Notes: a model not told the origin generated them from the letters alone. DNA of 64,000 nt from Pseudomonas sp. ADAK18 (GCF_012935695.1 NZ_CP052859.1:2893001-2957000), one strand, 5' to 3'; shown: positions 1 through 10,782, counted from the first letter of the stretch. A program made the numbers and translations.

Positions 1-1520
1 GGTTCAAGGAACACGTGAATCTGTGAAAACAGCCGCACCTCGGTGGTGGTCATGCGCCGTACCAGATGCTTGGGCTGCAATTGCGCGGGATGAGTCAGGC
101 CTGCGGCACTGAGCATTTCACCGAGCGCCACCAGGGTGTTGCGATGGAAGTTGTGCACCCGCTCGGCCTTGTCCGGTACTTGCAGCGCGCGCTGGCGCAG
201 CGGGTCCTGGGTCGCGACGCCGGTGGGGCATTTGTTGGTGTGGCAGCTTTGCGACTGGATGCAGCCGATGGCAAACATAAAGCCCCGGGCCGAGTTGACC
301 CAGTCGGCACCGATGGCCAGCACGCTGGCGATGTCGAAGGCGCTGACAATCTTGCCACTGGCTCCCAGTTTGATAGGCCCACGCAAGCCGGCGCCGACCA
401 AGGTGTTGTGCACGAACAGCAAGCCTTCGCGCATGGGCATACCGATGTTGTCCGTGAACTCGCGAGGTGCTGCACCGGTGCCGCCTTCCTTGCCGTCAAC
501 CACGATGAAGTCCGGCAGGATGCCGGTCTCCAGCATGGCCTTGACGATGGCCATGAACTCCCACGGATGGCCCAGGCACAGCTTGAAACCCACCGGTTTT
601 CCCCCGGAAAGATTGCGCAAGCGCACGATGAACGCCAGCAGCTCCATGGGCGTACTGAACTCGGAGTGCCGCGCGGGCGACACGCAATCGCTGCCCATTT
701 GCACGCCACGGGTGCTGGCGATTTCTTCGTTGACCTTATGCTTGGGCAGGATGCCGCCGTGACCCGGCTTGGCACCTTGGCTCAGCTTGATCTCGATCAT
801 TTTGACTTGCGGCTGGCGTGCCTGCTCGGCAAAGCGTTCCGGATCAAAGCGACCGTTCAAGGTACGGCAGCCGAAGTAACCGCTGCCGATTTCCCAGATC
901 AGGTCGCCGGCAAACTCGCGATGGTAGGGGCTGATGCTGCCTTCACCGGTGTCATGGGCGAAGCCGCCCAGACTCGCGCCTTTGTTCAAGGCACGGATGG
1001 CATTCGCGCTGAGGGCGCCGAAGCTCATGGCCGAGATGTTGAACACCGACGCACTGTAGGGCTGCAAGCATTCGGGGCCACCGACCACCACGCGAAACTG
1101 CTGTGGGTCGCAATGATCACTGGGCAACATGGAGTGGCTGATGAATTCGAAACCCGGCTTGTAGACGTCAGTCAGCGTGCCGAAGGCTTTTTCCGCCGGC
1201 TGGTTTTTCGCGCGCTGATAGACGATCGAACGCTGGGTTCGGGAAAACGGCAATTGTTCATCGTCGCCCTCCAGCAGGTACTGGCGGATCTCCGGGCGAA
1301 TGGTTTCCACCAGGTAGCGGATATTGCCCAGAATCGGGTAGTTGCGACGCACGGAATGATGGGTTTGCAGCAGGTCATTGAAGCCGATAAGGCTGAGCAC
1401 ACCGGTGACCAGCGTCAACCCGGTCAGCCAGGGTGACAGGGGCAGGAAAAACAGGCTGCCCAACGTAAACAGCACACACACGGCGAAGACGGCATACCGG
1501 CTCAAGAGTGACACTTTCAT
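1..1520 (-). CDS. FMN-binding glutamate synthase family protein (C-terminus outside window)
   Basis: Reads from ATG at 1520 down to the window edge without a stop, so the C-terminus is missing. The N-terminus has two hydrophobic stretches (about residues 8-45) that look like membrane anchors. The rest resembles the FMN/iron-sulfur synthase domain of glutamate synthase large subunits: a glycine-rich flavin-site run (GKEGGTGAAP) and a cluster-type cysteine group, CIQSQSCHTNKCP. The glutaminase domain of true GltB is absent. In this family such stand-alone domains are usually annotated as glutamate synthase-like, and their physiological reaction is often unknown. It is a separate transcription unit from the thioesterase upstream, with a repeat element between them. 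Family assignment is firm; the reaction is not established. Confidence 0.85.
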   Translation of the reverse strand, partial: MKVSLLSRYAVFAVCVLFTLGSLFFLPLSPWLTGLTLVTGVLSLIGFNDLLQTHHSVRRNYPILGNIRYLVETIRPEIRQYLLEGDDEQLPFSRTQRSIVYQRAKNQPAEKAFGTLTDVYKPGFEFISHSMLPSDHCDPQQFRVVVGGPECLQPYSASVFNISAMSFGALSANAIRALNKGASLGGFAHDTGEGSISPYHREFAGDLIWEIGSGYFGCRTLNGRFDPERFAEQARQPQVKMIEIKLSQGAKPGHGGILPKHKVNEEIASTRGVQMGSDCVSPARHSEFSTPMELLAFIVRLRNLSGGKPVGFKLCLGHPWEFMAIVKAMLETGILPDFIVVDGKEGGTGAAPREFTDNIGMPMREGLLFVHNTLVGAGLRGPIKLGASGKIVSAFDIASVLAIGADWVNSARGFMFAIGCIQSQSCHTNKCPTGVATQDPLRQRALQVPDKAERVHNFHRNTLVALGEMLSAAGLTHPAQLQPKHLVRRMTTTEVRLFSQIHVFLE

Positions 1521-1606
1521 TGTTATTCCTCGACAGAAAAGACTGGCCTAGCGGGTAATGCCGATCAGTTAAGCGAACACAAGACCTCAAGACAGAGAAG
1601 ATCAAA

Positions 1607-1716
1607 GGTGGGAGCTGTCGAGCCCCAGCGAGGCTGCGATAGCGGTGGGTCAGGCAACATCAATGTTGACGGTGCCGACGCCATCGCAGCCTCGCTGGGG
1701 CTCGACAACTCCCACA
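1607..1716. repeat. Imperfect inverted-repeat intergenic element, copy 1
   Basis: About 110 bases beginning GTGGGAGCTGTCGAGCCCC and ending GGGGCTCGACAACTCCCAC, so the ends are near-perfect reverse complements, with inner arms GAGGCTGCGAT / ATCGCAGCCTC. The middle contains GGCAACATCAATGTTG. A second copy with the same middle lies at 31229-31336. It could fold into one long hairpin and act as a terminator between converging or tandem genes. It is built like the REP doublets of fluorescent pseudomonads. Confidence 0.8.
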
Positions 1717-1769
1717 CTGGATCTGCTTCGCTTGTTGGATCTCCATTCCTTAACTGACTGGCATTAGGC

Positions 1770-2261
1770 CTAGCGGGCGGCACCCAGCTCACGAATCTCG
1801 GCGTAGCGCGCTTGCAGCTCCTGGCGCTGTTGCTTGCGCAATTGCGCTTGGGCAAAACGACGTAATTCGCCTGGGGTGTCCGGCAGCAACGGGCGCACGG
1901 GGCATGGGCGCCCATCGGGGTCGATCGCGACCATGGTGAAATAACAACTGTTGGTGTGGCGCACCGTTCGCTCGTGAATGTTTTCGGTCATCACTTTCAC
2001 GCCGACTTCCAGGGAAGTGCGCCCGGTGTAGTTGACGGACGCGAGGAAGGTCACCAGTTCGCCGACGTGAATCGGCTCCTTGAAAATCACCTGATCCACC
2101 GACAAGGTCACCACATAACGGCCGGCATAACGCTTGGCGCAGGCAAAGGCCACTTCATCGAGCATCTTGAGCAACGCCCCGCCATGGACGTTGCCCGAAA
2201 AGTTGGCTTTGTCGGGGGTCATGAGCACGCTCATGCTCAACTGATAACTGCCAGGTTCCAT
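1770..2261 (-). CDS. Acyl-CoA thioesterase, hotdog fold (YciA-like)
   Basis: 163 residues, the usual size for single-hotdog acyl-CoA thioesterases that hydrolyse acyl-CoA to free acid and CoA in the cytoplasm. The N-terminal half carries the family's NxxGxxxGGxLLxxxDExA pattern (NFSGNVHGGALLKMLDEVAF), including the catalytic Asp on the long hotdog helix. The central part (KEPIHVGELVTF) matches the beta-sheet core of the YciA/BACH group. The C-terminal tail, rich in Gln, Arg and Ala, looks like an extension. It stands alone between two repeat elements. The substrate chain length cannot be told from sequence. Confidence 0.88.
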   Translation of the reverse strand: MEPGSYQLSMSVLMTPDKANFSGNVHGGALLKMLDEVAFACAKRYAGRYVVTLSVDQVIFKEPIHVGELVTFLASVNYTGRTSLEVGVKVMTENIHERTVRHTNSCYFTMVAIDPDGRPCPVRPLLPDTPGELRRFAQAQLRKQQRQELQARYAEIRELGAAR

Positions 2262-2455
2262 ACAGACCTCTCACGATAGGCATTGTGATTGTCGCCATGT
2301 TGTTCTGGCGTTCAGGCCGCAGAGGTGCGACCTAGAGAGGTGAAACGTATCAGGCATCGAAGATAGTTAGCTAGCTAACAATTGGAATAAAGACTTGCGG
2401 AATGCGTAACAATGCAGGGGCATCTTGCTGATTTCTTCGGCCAACAAAGAGTGTC

Positions 2456-2600
2456 TGTAGCCGCTGTCGAGGCACAAGGCTGCGATGCCGACCGCCCAGA
2501 GGGCGGTCGCTACGCAACCCATCGCAGCCTCGTGCCTCGACAGCGGCTACAACCCATCGCAGTTGCGTGCCTCAGCAGCGGCTACATCATCGCAGCTTCG
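2456..2600. repeat. REP-type hairpin with a partial third arm
   Basis: 2456-2551 forms a long hairpin: TGTAGCCGCTGTCGAGGCAC ... GTGCCTCGACAGCGGCTACA, with inner arms AGGCTGCGAT / ATCGCAGCCT and a small hairpin CCGCCCAGAGGGCGG at the tip. A degenerate extra arm (GTGCCTCAGCAGCGGCTACA, then ATCGCAG) follows to 2600, ending at the stop of the cytochrome c gene. The stretch 2262-2455 shows no gene. The element is related to the one at 27273-27382. Confidence 0.8.
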
Positions 2601-2602
2601 CG

Positions 2603-3907
2603 CTATTGCTTACGCTGCTGCGCGACCTGGTTGGGCGTGACAGTGCCTTTCTTGCCACCGAACTGAGTGACCACATAGTTGGCGATAGCCGCCACTTCCT
2701 CGTCGGAATGGCTTTGACCGAAGGCCGGCATGGACTCGTGGTGGTCGCCGATGCTGATACGCGTGCCGTTGAGAATTACCTGAACCACGCTGCGTCCTTG
2801 CGGATCGTTACTGGCGGTACTGCCCACCAATGACGCATAAGACGACTGGCGCCCCTGCCCGTTCCACAGGTGGCAACCCACGCAGTTCTGCGCAAACAGC
2901 CGCTGGCCAAACGCATCCTGCTGTTGTGCCGGAGCGACCACGCTAGCGGCCAGGGCGCCTTCAGGCTTGAGGTTGACGGCGACAGACGTGTCACCGGCAA
3001 GGGCCGGTATGTCGCGCAAATACATCACCAGCGCCTGGATGTCGGCAGGTACGAGGTACTGCAGACTGTGCTCCACCGCTTCCGCCATCGGTCCGGAAGC
3101 GCTGCTGCGCCCTGGCGCGTGACCGGTTGCCAGGTAAGCCGCCAATTGCTCCTGGCTCCATCCGCCGATACCGCTCTGCGGGTGCGGGGTGATATTGGCG
3201 GCGTACCAACCCTGGATCACTTCGCCGGACAGGTACTGACCGGGCTTCATCGCAAACCCCAGGTTGCGCGGGGTGTGGCATTCGCCACAGTGGCCCAGGG
3301 CGGTAGCCAGGTAGGCACCACGGTTCCACTCCTCGCTCTTGGCCGGGTTGGCGGCAAAACGTCGGTTATCGAAGAACGCCACCTTCCAGAAGGACATGCC
3401 CCAGCGCTGGTTGAACGGGAATGGCAGCTCGTTGCGCAGGTTCGGCTGTTTGACCGGCGCCAGGCTGAACAGGTAAGCCTTTATCGCCAACACATCTTCA
3501 CGGCTCAACGCCGCATAAGAGGTGTAAGGCATGGCCGGGTACAGGTTGCCCTCAGGCCCGACGCCATCGCGCACCGCCCGCACGAACTGGTCATCGCTCA
3601 AGTTGCCGATGCCCGTCTCACGGTCGGGAGTGATATTGGTGCCGTAGATCACGCCAAACGGCAATTTGAACGCCAGGCCCCCGGCAAAAGGCTGGCCGCC
3701 AGGCTGGGTATGGCAGGCCACGCAATCGGCCGCCCGGGCCAGGTATTCGCCACGGGCCAACGGATCGGTGATCTGTGCTGGCGCACCGGCAATCGGCGCG
3801 GCCGGTTCAGCCCCCACCGGCCGTAGCACGATATACAGGACATAGACGACCACCAACGCCGCCACCGCGACCAGCAACCACAGCAGGCGTTTCCACGCGC
3901 CCGTCAT
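2603..3907 (-). CDS. Membrane-anchored triheme cytochrome c, electron-transfer subunit of the molybdenum hydroxylase
   Basis: About 434 residues from ATG 3907, whose first base-pairs overlap the stop of the iron-sulfur gene (ATGA). A longer frame to 3979 exists, but the overlap and the N-terminal membrane anchor starting WKRLLWLL favour this start. Three heme c sites are visible: CVACH, CGECH and CVGCH. This layout is that of the cytochrome subunits that take electrons from periplasmic alcohol, aldehyde or isoquinoline-type oxidoreductases and pass them to the respiratory chain. It is the third gene of a coupled operon with the 2Fe-2S and molybdopterin subunits, which implies a periplasmic three-subunit enzyme. 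The C-terminus is Gln-rich (NQVAQQRKQ). Confidence 0.9.
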   Translation of the reverse strand: MTGAWKRLLWLLVAVAALVVVYVLYIVLRPVGAEPAAPIAGAPAQITDPLARGEYLARAADCVACHTQPGGQPFAGGLAFKLPFGVIYGTNITPDRETGIGNLSDDQFVRAVRDGVGPEGNLYPAMPYTSYAALSREDVLAIKAYLFSLAPVKQPNLRNELPFPFNQRWGMSFWKVAFFDNRRFAANPAKSEEWNRGAYLATALGHCGECHTPRNLGFAMKPGQYLSGEVIQGWYAANITPHPQSGIGGWSQEQLAAYLATGHAPGRSSASGPMAEAVEHSLQYLVPADIQALVMYLRDIPALAGDTSVAVNLKPEGALAASVVAPAQQQDAFGQRLFAQNCVGCHLWNGQGRQSSYASLVGSTASNDPQGRSVVQVILNGTRISIGDHHESMPAFGQSHSDEEVAAIANYVVTQFGGKKGTVTPNQVAQQRKQ

Positions 3908-4377
3908 GACGGCTGACCTTTGTCGAGGGCACCGGAAGCCTCGTGGATAGCGGCACGAATCCGCACATAGGTGGCGCAACGGCAGACGTTACCGGACATG
4001 GCCGCATCAATATCCGCGTCGCTCGGCGTGCTCTTCTGCATCAACAGTGCACTGGCGCTCATGATTTGCCCGGACTGGCAGTAACCGCACTGCACCACAT
4101 CCAGATTGACCCAGGCCTGCTGCACCGCCTGGCCGACCGGCGTGGCGCCGACGCCTTCGATGGTGGTCAGCTTCTTGCCCTGTGCAGCGGACACCGGCAG
4201 CACGCAAGACCGCACCGCCACACCGTCCATGTGCACGGTGCAGGCGCCACACATGGCCATGCCGCAGCCGTATTTGGTGCCGGTCATGCCGGCTTCGTCA
4301 CGCAGGAACCACAGCAGTGGCATGTTGGGGTCGCCCTCGAAGGACAGCACCTGGTCATTCACGGTCAGATTGATCAT
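3904..4377 (-). CDS. 2Fe-2S subunit of a xanthine dehydrogenase-family molybdenum hydroxylase (IorA-like)
   Basis: 157 residues, typical of the small subunit of isoquinoline 1-oxidoreductase and related aldehyde dehydrogenases. The plant-type cluster ligands are seen as [12 protein letters not shown] followed by a fourth Cys in RSCVLP. The second cluster is in [10 protein letters not shown] and CRCATY. It shuttles electrons from the molybdenum centre of the 4387-6573 protein to the cytochrome. It has no signal peptide, so it is probably exported as a complex with the Tat-signal large subunit, as inferred for this family. The gap to the large-subunit gene is only 9 bases, and its stop overlaps the cytochrome start. 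Confidence 0.93.
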   Translation of the reverse strand: MINLTVNDQVLSFEGDPNMPLLWFLRDEAGMTGTKYGCGMAMCGACTVHMDGVAVRSCVLPVSAAQGKKLTTIEGVGATPVGQAVQQAWVNLDVVQCGYCQSGQIMSASALLMQKSTPSDADIDAAMSGNVCRCATYVRIRAAIHEASGALDKGQPS

Positions 4378-4386
4378 GGTTATTCC

Positions 4387-6573
4387 TTATACGCTGGGCC
4401 GCTGCAAAGGCAGGCTAAGAGACGAACGGGGCAGTCCAAGTTGGGCCAGGGCATTGCCCACCGCCGGAGCAATGACCGGGACACCCAGTTCGCCGACCCC
4501 GGTGGGCACCTCACCCGACGCCACGATGATCACTTCGATCTGCGGCATCTCGTCGATACGCAAGGGACGGTAGTTGTGGAAGTTGCTCTGCTCGACAAGT
4601 CCGTCCTTGAGGCTGATGTTGCCGTGCAAGGCAATGCCCAGGCCGTAGCCGATGCCACCTTCGATCTGGGCACGCACCACATCGGGGTTGACCACGATGC
4701 CGCAATCCACCGCGCACCAGACTTTGTGTACCCGTGGCACGCCGCCCTCGCCCAGAGACACCTCGGCAATCTGCGCCACATAGGTGCCAAAAGCCTTGGC
4801 CACGCCGACACCGCGCGCCCTGCCCTCGATCACACCTGGCCCCTGCCAGTTGGCGGCCTTGGCCACTGCGCGCAACACACCCGCTTCACGAGGCGCATTG
4901 CCCATCAGGGCCAGGCGACCTTCTACCGGGTCTTGGCCGCTTTCGTGCAGCAGTTGGTCAATAAAACTCTCGACGGCATGCCCGGTATGGGTGCTGGCCA
5001 CCGAACGCAACGAGGTGGTCGGTACCTTGCCCGGGACGATATGTGCGTCGCAACGAAAGTGCTCGAAGGTATAGGGAATCTCGCTGGCGCCTTCGACCAT
5101 CATCAGGTCCACGCCATTGACCACCAGCGCATCCATGGCGCTGTTACGCGTCCAGGAATGGCCAACAATGGTGTCGGTCCAGGCAACCACTTTGCCGCCC
5201 CGGATCGCTCCGCGCAGGCGGTGCAGGATCATCGGCCGGTACCAGCCGTTGCGCAGGTCGTCCTCACGGGTCCAGACCACCTTGATTCCGTGGCCGGGCC
5301 CAATACCCTTGGCCGCTGCGGCCATGTCGGCCGCCAGGTCTGGCCCCAGTACCGGGTTACCCAGGTCGATACGGCGACCGAAGCTGCCGCCCGCCATGAT
5401 GGTTTCGATCTCGACCTTTTCCGGCGGTAACTGGAACAGGTCGCACAGCTGTTTATGGTCCAGGGTCTGGATCTGGCACCCGTAGCGGGCCTTGACGGTG
5501 TTGCCGTCCCAGAACAGATAGCCGCCCAGCGGCTCCATCGGCGCGTGGGCCACATAGGGAAAGCTGTACTCGGCTTCGATTACCTTGTCGGCGTTTTTGA
5601 AGGCGTCATCCGGCGTCCCGACGGTTTTTGCAACCGCACCGGTTTTCTGCGCCACTTCACGGAACTCCGTGAAGATCTGCTCAGTGCTGCGCATTTCTGC
5701 CTGGCTGTCGTCCCACTCGACTTTCAGCTTGTTACGGCCCTGAATCGCCGCCCAGGTGCCCTTGGCGTAAACGGCCACGCCGGTATCAACCTGCTTGATC
5801 GCCACCACCCCTGGCACCGCCAGGGCTTCGGTGGCGTCGAAGCTGCGGACCTTGCCGCCAAAACGCGGGGATTTGGCCAGGGTGACGGTGAGCATGTCCG
5901 GTTCGTGGATGTCTTCAGAAAACTGCGCCGTGCCGTTGGTCTTGCCCAACGAGTCGACACGGTGCACACCCGTTTGTTTACCGATCAGGGTGAAGTTCGC
6001 CGGGTCCTTGAGGGTCAGCGAGGCAGGGTCCGGGGCACTCAAGCGGGCGGCCTGCGCTGCGAACTCGCCGAAGCCGGCTTCACGCCCACTGGCCGCGTGG
6101 CTGATTCGCCCCTGCTTGACGCTGATCTGCTGCGCCGGCACTTGCCATTCTTTCGCCGCTGCCTGGACCAACATGGCCCGCGCCATGGCGCCCATGCTGC
6201 GCATCTGTTGGTAGGCATTGGCCACCGAACTGGAACCACCGGTGCCCTGGAAACCAAAGGTCAGGTTCTTGTACACCGCCGTATCCACCGGCGCCGCGAC
6301 GACTCGCATCTGCGACCAGTCGGCGTCCAGTTCTTCGGCCACTAAGGTAGCCATACCGGTGTACACGCCCTGGCCTATTTCGGAATGTTTGCTCAATACC
6401 GTAACAATGCCGTCTTCCCCAATTTGCACAAAGGCATTGGGTACAAAAGCGGCTTCGTTATTAACACCGGACTTGGCTTGCGCGCCCTTGCCCGGAAGAT
6501 AGGCACCAATAACCAATACGCTGGAGCCCACAATAAACTGACGCCGAGACAGCGAGACTTCAGAAGTGCTCAT
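4387..6573 (-). CDS. Molybdopterin-dependent dehydrogenase, large subunit (IorB-like), with Tat signal
   Basis: 728 residues. The N-terminus has a twin-arginine signal, SLSRRQFIVGSSVLVIGAYL, so the folded cofactor-loaded enzyme should be sent to the periplasm. The body is the xanthine dehydrogenase superfamily: GFQGTGGSSS near residue 100, GGSFGRRID in the molybdopterin region, and GVGELGVPVIAPAV near the end with the Glu that corresponds to the active-site base of the family. Family members oxidise N-heterocycles or aldehydes. First gene of the operon; the upstream 350 bases have no gene. The exact substrate cannot be read from sequence. An XdhC-type maturation gene is not in this window. 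Confidence 0.92.
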   Translation of the reverse strand: MSTSEVSLSRRQFIVGSSVLVIGAYLPGKGAQAKSGVNNEAAFVPNAFVQIGEDGIVTVLSKHSEIGQGVYTGMATLVAEELDADWSQMRVVAAPVDTAVYKNLTFGFQGTGGSSSVANAYQQMRSMGAMARAMLVQAAAKEWQVPAQQISVKQGRISHAASGREAGFGEFAAQAARLSAPDPASLTLKDPANFTLIGKQTGVHRVDSLGKTNGTAQFSEDIHEPDMLTVTLAKSPRFGGKVRSFDATEALAVPGVVAIKQVDTGVAVYAKGTWAAIQGRNKLKVEWDDSQAEMRSTEQIFTEFREVAQKTGAVAKTVGTPDDAFKNADKVIEAEYSFPYVAHAPMEPLGGYLFWDGNTVKARYGCQIQTLDHKQLCDLFQLPPEKVEIETIMAGGSFGRRIDLGNPVLGPDLAADMAAAAKGIGPGHGIKVVWTREDDLRNGWYRPMILHRLRGAIRGGKVVAWTDTIVGHSWTRNSAMDALVVNGVDLMMVEGASEIPYTFEHFRCDAHIVPGKVPTTSLRSVASTHTGHAVESFIDQLLHESGQDPVEGRLALMGNAPREAGVLRAVAKAANWQGPGVIEGRARGVGVAKAFGTYVAQIAEVSLGEGGVPRVHKVWCAVDCGIVVNPDVVRAQIEGGIGYGLGIALHGNISLKDGLVEQSNFHNYRPLRIDEMPQIEVIIVASGEVPTGVGELGVPVIAPAVGNALAQLGLPRSSLSLPLQRPSV

Positions 6574-6929
6574 TAAATAACTCCATCCTGGTGATCGACG
6601 CGACAGATGCCATACCGCACAGCACCTGCAGCCTGTTCCCGTTTCAATCTATTGATGACACACATTACTCGCAGGCACCGCAAACAACCAAGTAGCGGCG
6701 GGCAAACTTTACATAACCAGGCAAAGCTTAATGATAAAGATTACTATTTAAATCAAGCAGACAAGTTATGAGCAAGCAACAACCGATGCTTTGCGGATAC
6801 AGGCGCAAGTTGTCTGACACAGTAGTTGATCAGGCAGGGGCAACTTGGAGATAGAACGAAGCTGGCAATTTCTTGCACGATCCTGTCAATCGAGGGCTTT
6901 TATCCTCGAGGCGATGACGGACAATCCCG
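6574..6929. other. Intergenic region between the Mo-hydroxylase operon and deoB
   Basis: About 356 bases with no convincing gene. It should hold the promoter of the minus-strand molybdenum hydroxylase operon; an AT-rich stretch lies at 6710-6775. Near 6890-6933, just past the deoB stop, there are two short dyads (CGAGG/CCTCG and TGACGG/CCGTCA) that could end the nucleoside operon, but there is no clear T-run. Confidence 0.5.
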
Positions 6930-8147
6930 TCACAGAAAAGAGATTCCCCATGCCAACGGCGCCACTCCCAAATGCGCAGCCAGTGTCTGGCCGATATCGG
7001 CAAAGCTGCCCCTCTCACCCAGCCATCCCGCCGCCACGCCTGCACCAAAGGCCAATACAGGCACATGCTCGCGGGTGTGATCGCTGCCGGGACGCGACGG
7101 GTCGCAACCGTGGTCGGCGCTGATGATCAGCAACGTCTGCGGGTCCATCAACGCCAGCAGTTCCGGCAGCCTGCGGTCGAAGGCCTCCAGCGCGGCAGCG
7201 TACCCGGCCAGGTCCCGACGATGCCCATAGAGCATGTCGAAGTCGACGAAGTTGGCGAACACCAAGCTGTTGTCTGGCGCCTCCTTGAAGGCCTTGAGCG
7301 TGGCGTCGAACAGCGCATCGTTGCCGTCCGCCTTGTACAAACGGCTGATGCCTCGATGGGCGAAAATATCGCCGATCTTGCCCACCGCATGCACGGTGCC
7401 GCCGGCTTCGCACAGGCGATCCAGCAGCGTGGCCGAGGGCGGCGGGACGGTGTAGTCACGGCGGTTGCCGGTGCGGCGAAACTCGCCCGCACGTTCCCCC
7501 GTAAACGGTCGGGCAATGACCCGACCGACTGTGTATGCATCGCATAATTTGCGCGCGATCTCGCACACCCGGTACAGCGCCTCAAGCCCGAAATGGCTTT
7601 CGTGGGCGGCGATCTGCAGCACGCTGTCAGCCGAGGTGTAGCAAATCGGCTGACCGCTGCGGATGTGCGCCTCGCCCAATTCATCCAGCACGGTGGTGCC
7701 CGAGGCATGGCAATTGCCCAGGATACCCGGCAACCCAGCCTGCTCGATCAGATCAGCCAATAGCTGCGGCGGAAAGGAATCGACCGGTTGCTCGAAATAG
7801 CCCCAGTCGAACAACACCGGTACGCCCATCATTTCCCAGTGCCCGGACGGCGTATCTTTGCCTGAGGATTGCTCCCGTGCATGACCGAAGGCCCCGATCG
7901 GCGCAGCGCCCCCCCAGTTGCCCGGCAACGGCCCGTCGCCACTGGCCGCCGCTGCGGCACCCAATCCCAACCGACCCAGGTTCGGTAATGACAGTGGCCC
8001 CCTGCGCAACGGCCCATCGGCCTCGCCACGGACACACGCCTGCGCGATATGGCGCAACGTATCGGCGCCTGTATCGCCAAAAAGGGCAGCGTCGGCACTG
8101 GCACCGATGCCCAGAGAGTCCAGCACCAACACGATGGCTTTGTTCAT
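6930..8147 (-). CDS. deoB: Phosphopentomutase
   Basis: 405 residues from ATG 8147, which overlaps the deoA stop by ATGA; the longer frame to 8261 lies inside deoA and is rejected. DeoB interconverts (deoxy)ribose 1-phosphate and 5-phosphate. The alkaline-phosphatase-like metal site is visible: [12 protein letters not shown] with GDTGADTL at the start, and [20 protein letters not shown] near the end with the His/Asp ligands. Last gene of the cdd-nupC-deoA-deoB operon. It receives the deoxyribose 1-phosphate made by DeoA. The aldolase deoC and purine phosphorylase deoD are not nearby. Confidence 0.95.
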   Translation of the reverse strand: MNKAIVLVLDSLGIGASADAALFGDTGADTLRHIAQACVRGEADGPLRRGPLSLPNLGRLGLGAAAAASGDGPLPGNWGGAAPIGAFGHAREQSSGKDTPSGHWEMMGVPVLFDWGYFEQPVDSFPPQLLADLIEQAGLPGILGNCHASGTTVLDELGEAHIRSGQPICYTSADSVLQIAAHESHFGLEALYRVCEIARKLCDAYTVGRVIARPFTGERAGEFRRTGNRRDYTVPPPSATLLDRLCEAGGTVHAVGKIGDIFAHRGISRLYKADGNDALFDATLKAFKEAPDNSLVFANFVDFDMLYGHRRDLAGYAAALEAFDRRLPELLALMDPQTLLIISADHGCDPSRPGSDHTREHVPVLAFGAGVAAGWLGERGSFADIGQTLAAHLGVAPLAWGISFL

Positions 8148-9451
8148 AGGGTGTCCTGGATCAAGGCGCGTGCGGCAAGGCGTTCGCCGCCCAACCGATA
8201 GGCTGCGCGCAAGGCGGATGCGCCCTGCTCGGCCTGCTCTGGAGTGCGCGCGTGCACCCAACCCAAGGGCCGTTGCGCGCTCACCTGTTCACCAACAAAG
8301 GCCAACTCGCTGAAGCCCACGGACAGGTCCAGCACGTCGTCCGGATGGCTGCGTCCGCCGCCCAGCGCCACCACGGCCAAGCCCACCGCCCGAGTGTCAA
8401 TCTCGGTGACGCGTCCTTCTTCCTGGGACCACACCGGCACCGACACAGCAGCCTTGGGTAAATGCTCGTCGGGGTTGCGGGTAAAGTCCTGCGGGCCGCC
8501 CAAGGCACTGACCATCTGCTCGAATCGCTGCAGGGCCACCCCGCTCTGCCAGGCCTGATGCAACTGATCACGGGCCTGCGCGTCATCGCTCGCCAAGCCG
8601 GCCATCGTCAGTACCTGAGTGGCCAGCGCCAAGGTCACCGCCCACAGGCGTTCACTGCGCACCTCACCCTTGAGCAAGGCCACCGCTTCGGCAACCTCCA
8701 GCGCATTGCCGGCACTGCGCGCCAGCGGCTGGTTCATGTCGGTGATCAGGGCGCGGGTATTGACCCCCGCACCGTTGGCCACCGCGACAATACTGGCCGC
8801 CAGTTCCCGAGCCTGCTCAGGCTCGGCCATGAACGCACCGTTGCCGGTCTTCACGTCCATGATCAATACGTCGAGGCCGGCGGCGAGTTTCTTGCCGAGG
8901 ATCGACGCGGTGATCAGATCAATCGACTCCACCGACCCGGTCACATCGCGGATCACATACAAGCGCTTGTCCGCCGGCGCAAGGTTGGCGGTCTGGCCGA
9001 TGATGGCGCAACCGACTTCGGCGACCACTGCGTGCAACCGCTCGGGGCTGGGTTGGCAGTCGTAGCCGGGGATGCTCTCGAGCTTGTCCAGGGTGCCGCC
9101 GGTATGCCCCAGGCCACGCCCGGAAATCATCGGCACGTAACAGCCGCAGGCCGCCAGCAAAGGCGCCAGCATCAAGCTGATCAGGTCGCCAACGCCGCCC
9201 GTGGAATGCTTGTCCACTATCGGCCCCGGCAACGCCCAGCTCAACACTTGGCCGGAGTCACGCATTGCCTCGGTCAATGCGATGCGCTCGGTCACGTCCA
9301 TGCCCTTGATAAATACCGCCATGGCGAACGCCGCCACCTGCCCATCGCTGAGACTGCCATCGGCAATGCCGGCGACAAACCGTTGAATGTCAGCCGCGGT
9401 CAGGGCGTGTCCGTCGCGTTTACGACGAATTACTTCTTGTGGCAACCACAT
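8144..9451 (-). CDS. deoA: Thymidine phosphorylase
   Basis: 435 residues, matching the standard length. It phosphorolyses thymidine or deoxyuridine to the base and deoxyribose 1-phosphate in the cytoplasm. Key regions: [13 protein letters not shown], the phosphate/nucleoside-binding signature of the family, [15 protein letters not shown], and [10 protein letters not shown]. The start has GGAG at five bases' spacing. It sits between nupC and deoB, with the stop overlapping the deoB start, which suggests translational coupling of the two consecutive steps. Confidence 0.96.
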   Translation of the reverse strand: MWLPQEVIRRKRDGHALTAADIQRFVAGIADGSLSDGQVAAFAMAVFIKGMDVTERIALTEAMRDSGQVLSWALPGPIVDKHSTGGVGDLISLMLAPLLAACGCYVPMISGRGLGHTGGTLDKLESIPGYDCQPSPERLHAVVAEVGCAIIGQTANLAPADKRLYVIRDVTGSVESIDLITASILGKKLAAGLDVLIMDVKTGNGAFMAEPEQARELAASIVAVANGAGVNTRALITDMNQPLARSAGNALEVAEAVALLKGEVRSERLWAVTLALATQVLTMAGLASDDAQARDQLHQAWQSGVALQRFEQMVSALGGPQDFTRNPDEHLPKAAVSVPVWSQEEGRVTEIDTRAVGLAVVALGGGRSHPDDVLDLSVGFSELAFVGEQVSAQRPLGWVHARTPEQAEQGASALRAAYRLGGERLAARALIQDTL

Positions 9452-9462
9452 ACCGCACTCCT

Positions 9463-10728
9463 TTACAGCGAAATGAAAAAGCCGACGATGGCCGCACTCA
9501 TCAGGTTAGAGAGCGTGCCGCCGATCATGGCCCGCAAGCCCAGCCGCGCCAGTTCGTGACGACGTTGCGGGGCGATGCCCGTCAGGCCGCCCAACTGAAT
9601 GGCGATCGAGGACAGATTGGCAAAGCCGCACAGGGCGAAGGTGACGATCACTTGAGTGTGGACCGACAACAGCGGCACACCGGCTTCGGCGGCCTTGGCC
9701 GGGGTCAGGTAGTTAGAGAGGTCGGCATAGGCGACGAACTCGTTGAGCACCAGTTTTTCACCGATGAAACCGCCCGCCATCACCGCCTCATGCCACGGCA
9801 CCCCGAGCAGAAAGGCGATGGGCGCCAGCACGTGCCCAAGGACCAGTTGCAACGTCAGCTGCGGAAAGCCAAACCAGTTGCCTGCCCAGCCCAGCAACCC
9901 GTTGCACAGCGCGATCAAGGCGATAAAAGCCAGCAGCATGGCGCCCACGGACAAGGCCAGGCGCAAGCCAACCTGAGCCCCTTCGGCAGCGGCATCGATG
10001 ATATTCGCGGGGCGGTTCTCTGCCTGGCCCAGCTCTTCAACCAGATGTTCGGCCCGGGCGACTTCGGTTTCCGGCTCCATCAGCTTGGCCATCAGCAAGG
10101 CCCCCGGTGCCGACATGAAACACGCCGCGATCAGGTACTTGAGCTCCACACCCAGCCCCGCATAACCCAGTAATACGGAACCGGCCACGGCAGCGAAACC
10201 ACCGACCATTACCGCGAATAACTCTGAGCGTGTCAGCTTGGCAATGAACGGCCGTACCACCAACGGCACCTCCGATTGGCCAACGAAAATCGCCGACGTC
10301 ACCACCATCGACTCGACACGGCTGGTGCCCAGCAACAGACGCAAGGCACCGCCCACCAGACGGATAATCCAACCCATCACGCCGATGTAATACAGCACCG
10401 AAATAAAGCTGCCGAAGAACACAATCATCGGCAATACCCTGATGGCGAACACAAACCCGCCATTGCCGAACACTTCAAACATGTGCGGTGAACTCAGGCC
10501 ACCGAAGAGAAACTCGATGCCCTTGTTGGCGTAGAGCTGCAGCGACGCCACCGCATTAGATAAGGAGGCCAGCACCGTCTGGCCCCAAGGCACGTACAAC
10601 GCGAAGGCGCCGATCAATACCTGGATCACAAACGCTACTGAAACCGTGCGCCAGTTGATCGAACGTCGTTGGTGGGATAAAGCAATGGCAATGGCAATAA
10701 GTGTCGCTATTCCGACAAGACTGATCAT
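9463..10728 (-). CDS. Concentrative nucleoside transporter, NupC family
   Basis: 421 residues, almost wholly hydrophobic with about 8-10 membrane segments, the normal NupC/CNT size. It imports nucleosides with H+ or Na+. Typical motifs of the family are seen: an N-terminal core domain, [32 protein letters not shown] (glutamine/glutamate of the nucleoside site) and [17 protein letters not shown] near the C-terminus. It lies between cdd and deoA, giving an operon that takes up and degrades pyrimidine nucleosides. Confidence 0.93.
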   Translation of the reverse strand: MISLVGIATLIAIAIALSHQRRSINWRTVSVAFVIQVLIGAFALYVPWGQTVLASLSNAVASLQLYANKGIEFLFGGLSSPHMFEVFGNGGFVFAIRVLPMIVFFGSFISVLYYIGVMGWIIRLVGGALRLLLGTSRVESMVVTSAIFVGQSEVPLVVRPFIAKLTRSELFAVMVGGFAAVAGSVLLGYAGLGVELKYLIAACFMSAPGALLMAKLMEPETEVARAEHLVEELGQAENRPANIIDAAAEGAQVGLRLALSVGAMLLAFIALIALCNGLLGWAGNWFGFPQLTLQLVLGHVLAPIAFLLGVPWHEAVMAGGFIGEKLVLNEFVAYADLSNYLTPAKAAEAGVPLLSVHTQVIVTFALCGFANLSSIAIQLGGLTGIAPQRRHELARLGLRAMIGGTLSNLMSAAIVGFFISL

Positions 10729-10782
10729 GCAGGCGCCTCAACATTGGACCAAGCGAATGCAGGCCCGAAGGCCTGCCCAGGA

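Noticed and set aside
66..1436. Plus-strand open frame of 456 codons at the left edge
   Set aside because: Shadow of the glutamate-synthase-like gene, which is not listed as a closed frame only because it runs off the window.
3943..5430. Long plus-strand open frame (495 codons) across the iron-sulfur and molybdopterin genes
   Set aside because: His- and Gly-rich antisense translation without domain motifs, lying opposite well-supported genes in high-GC DNA.
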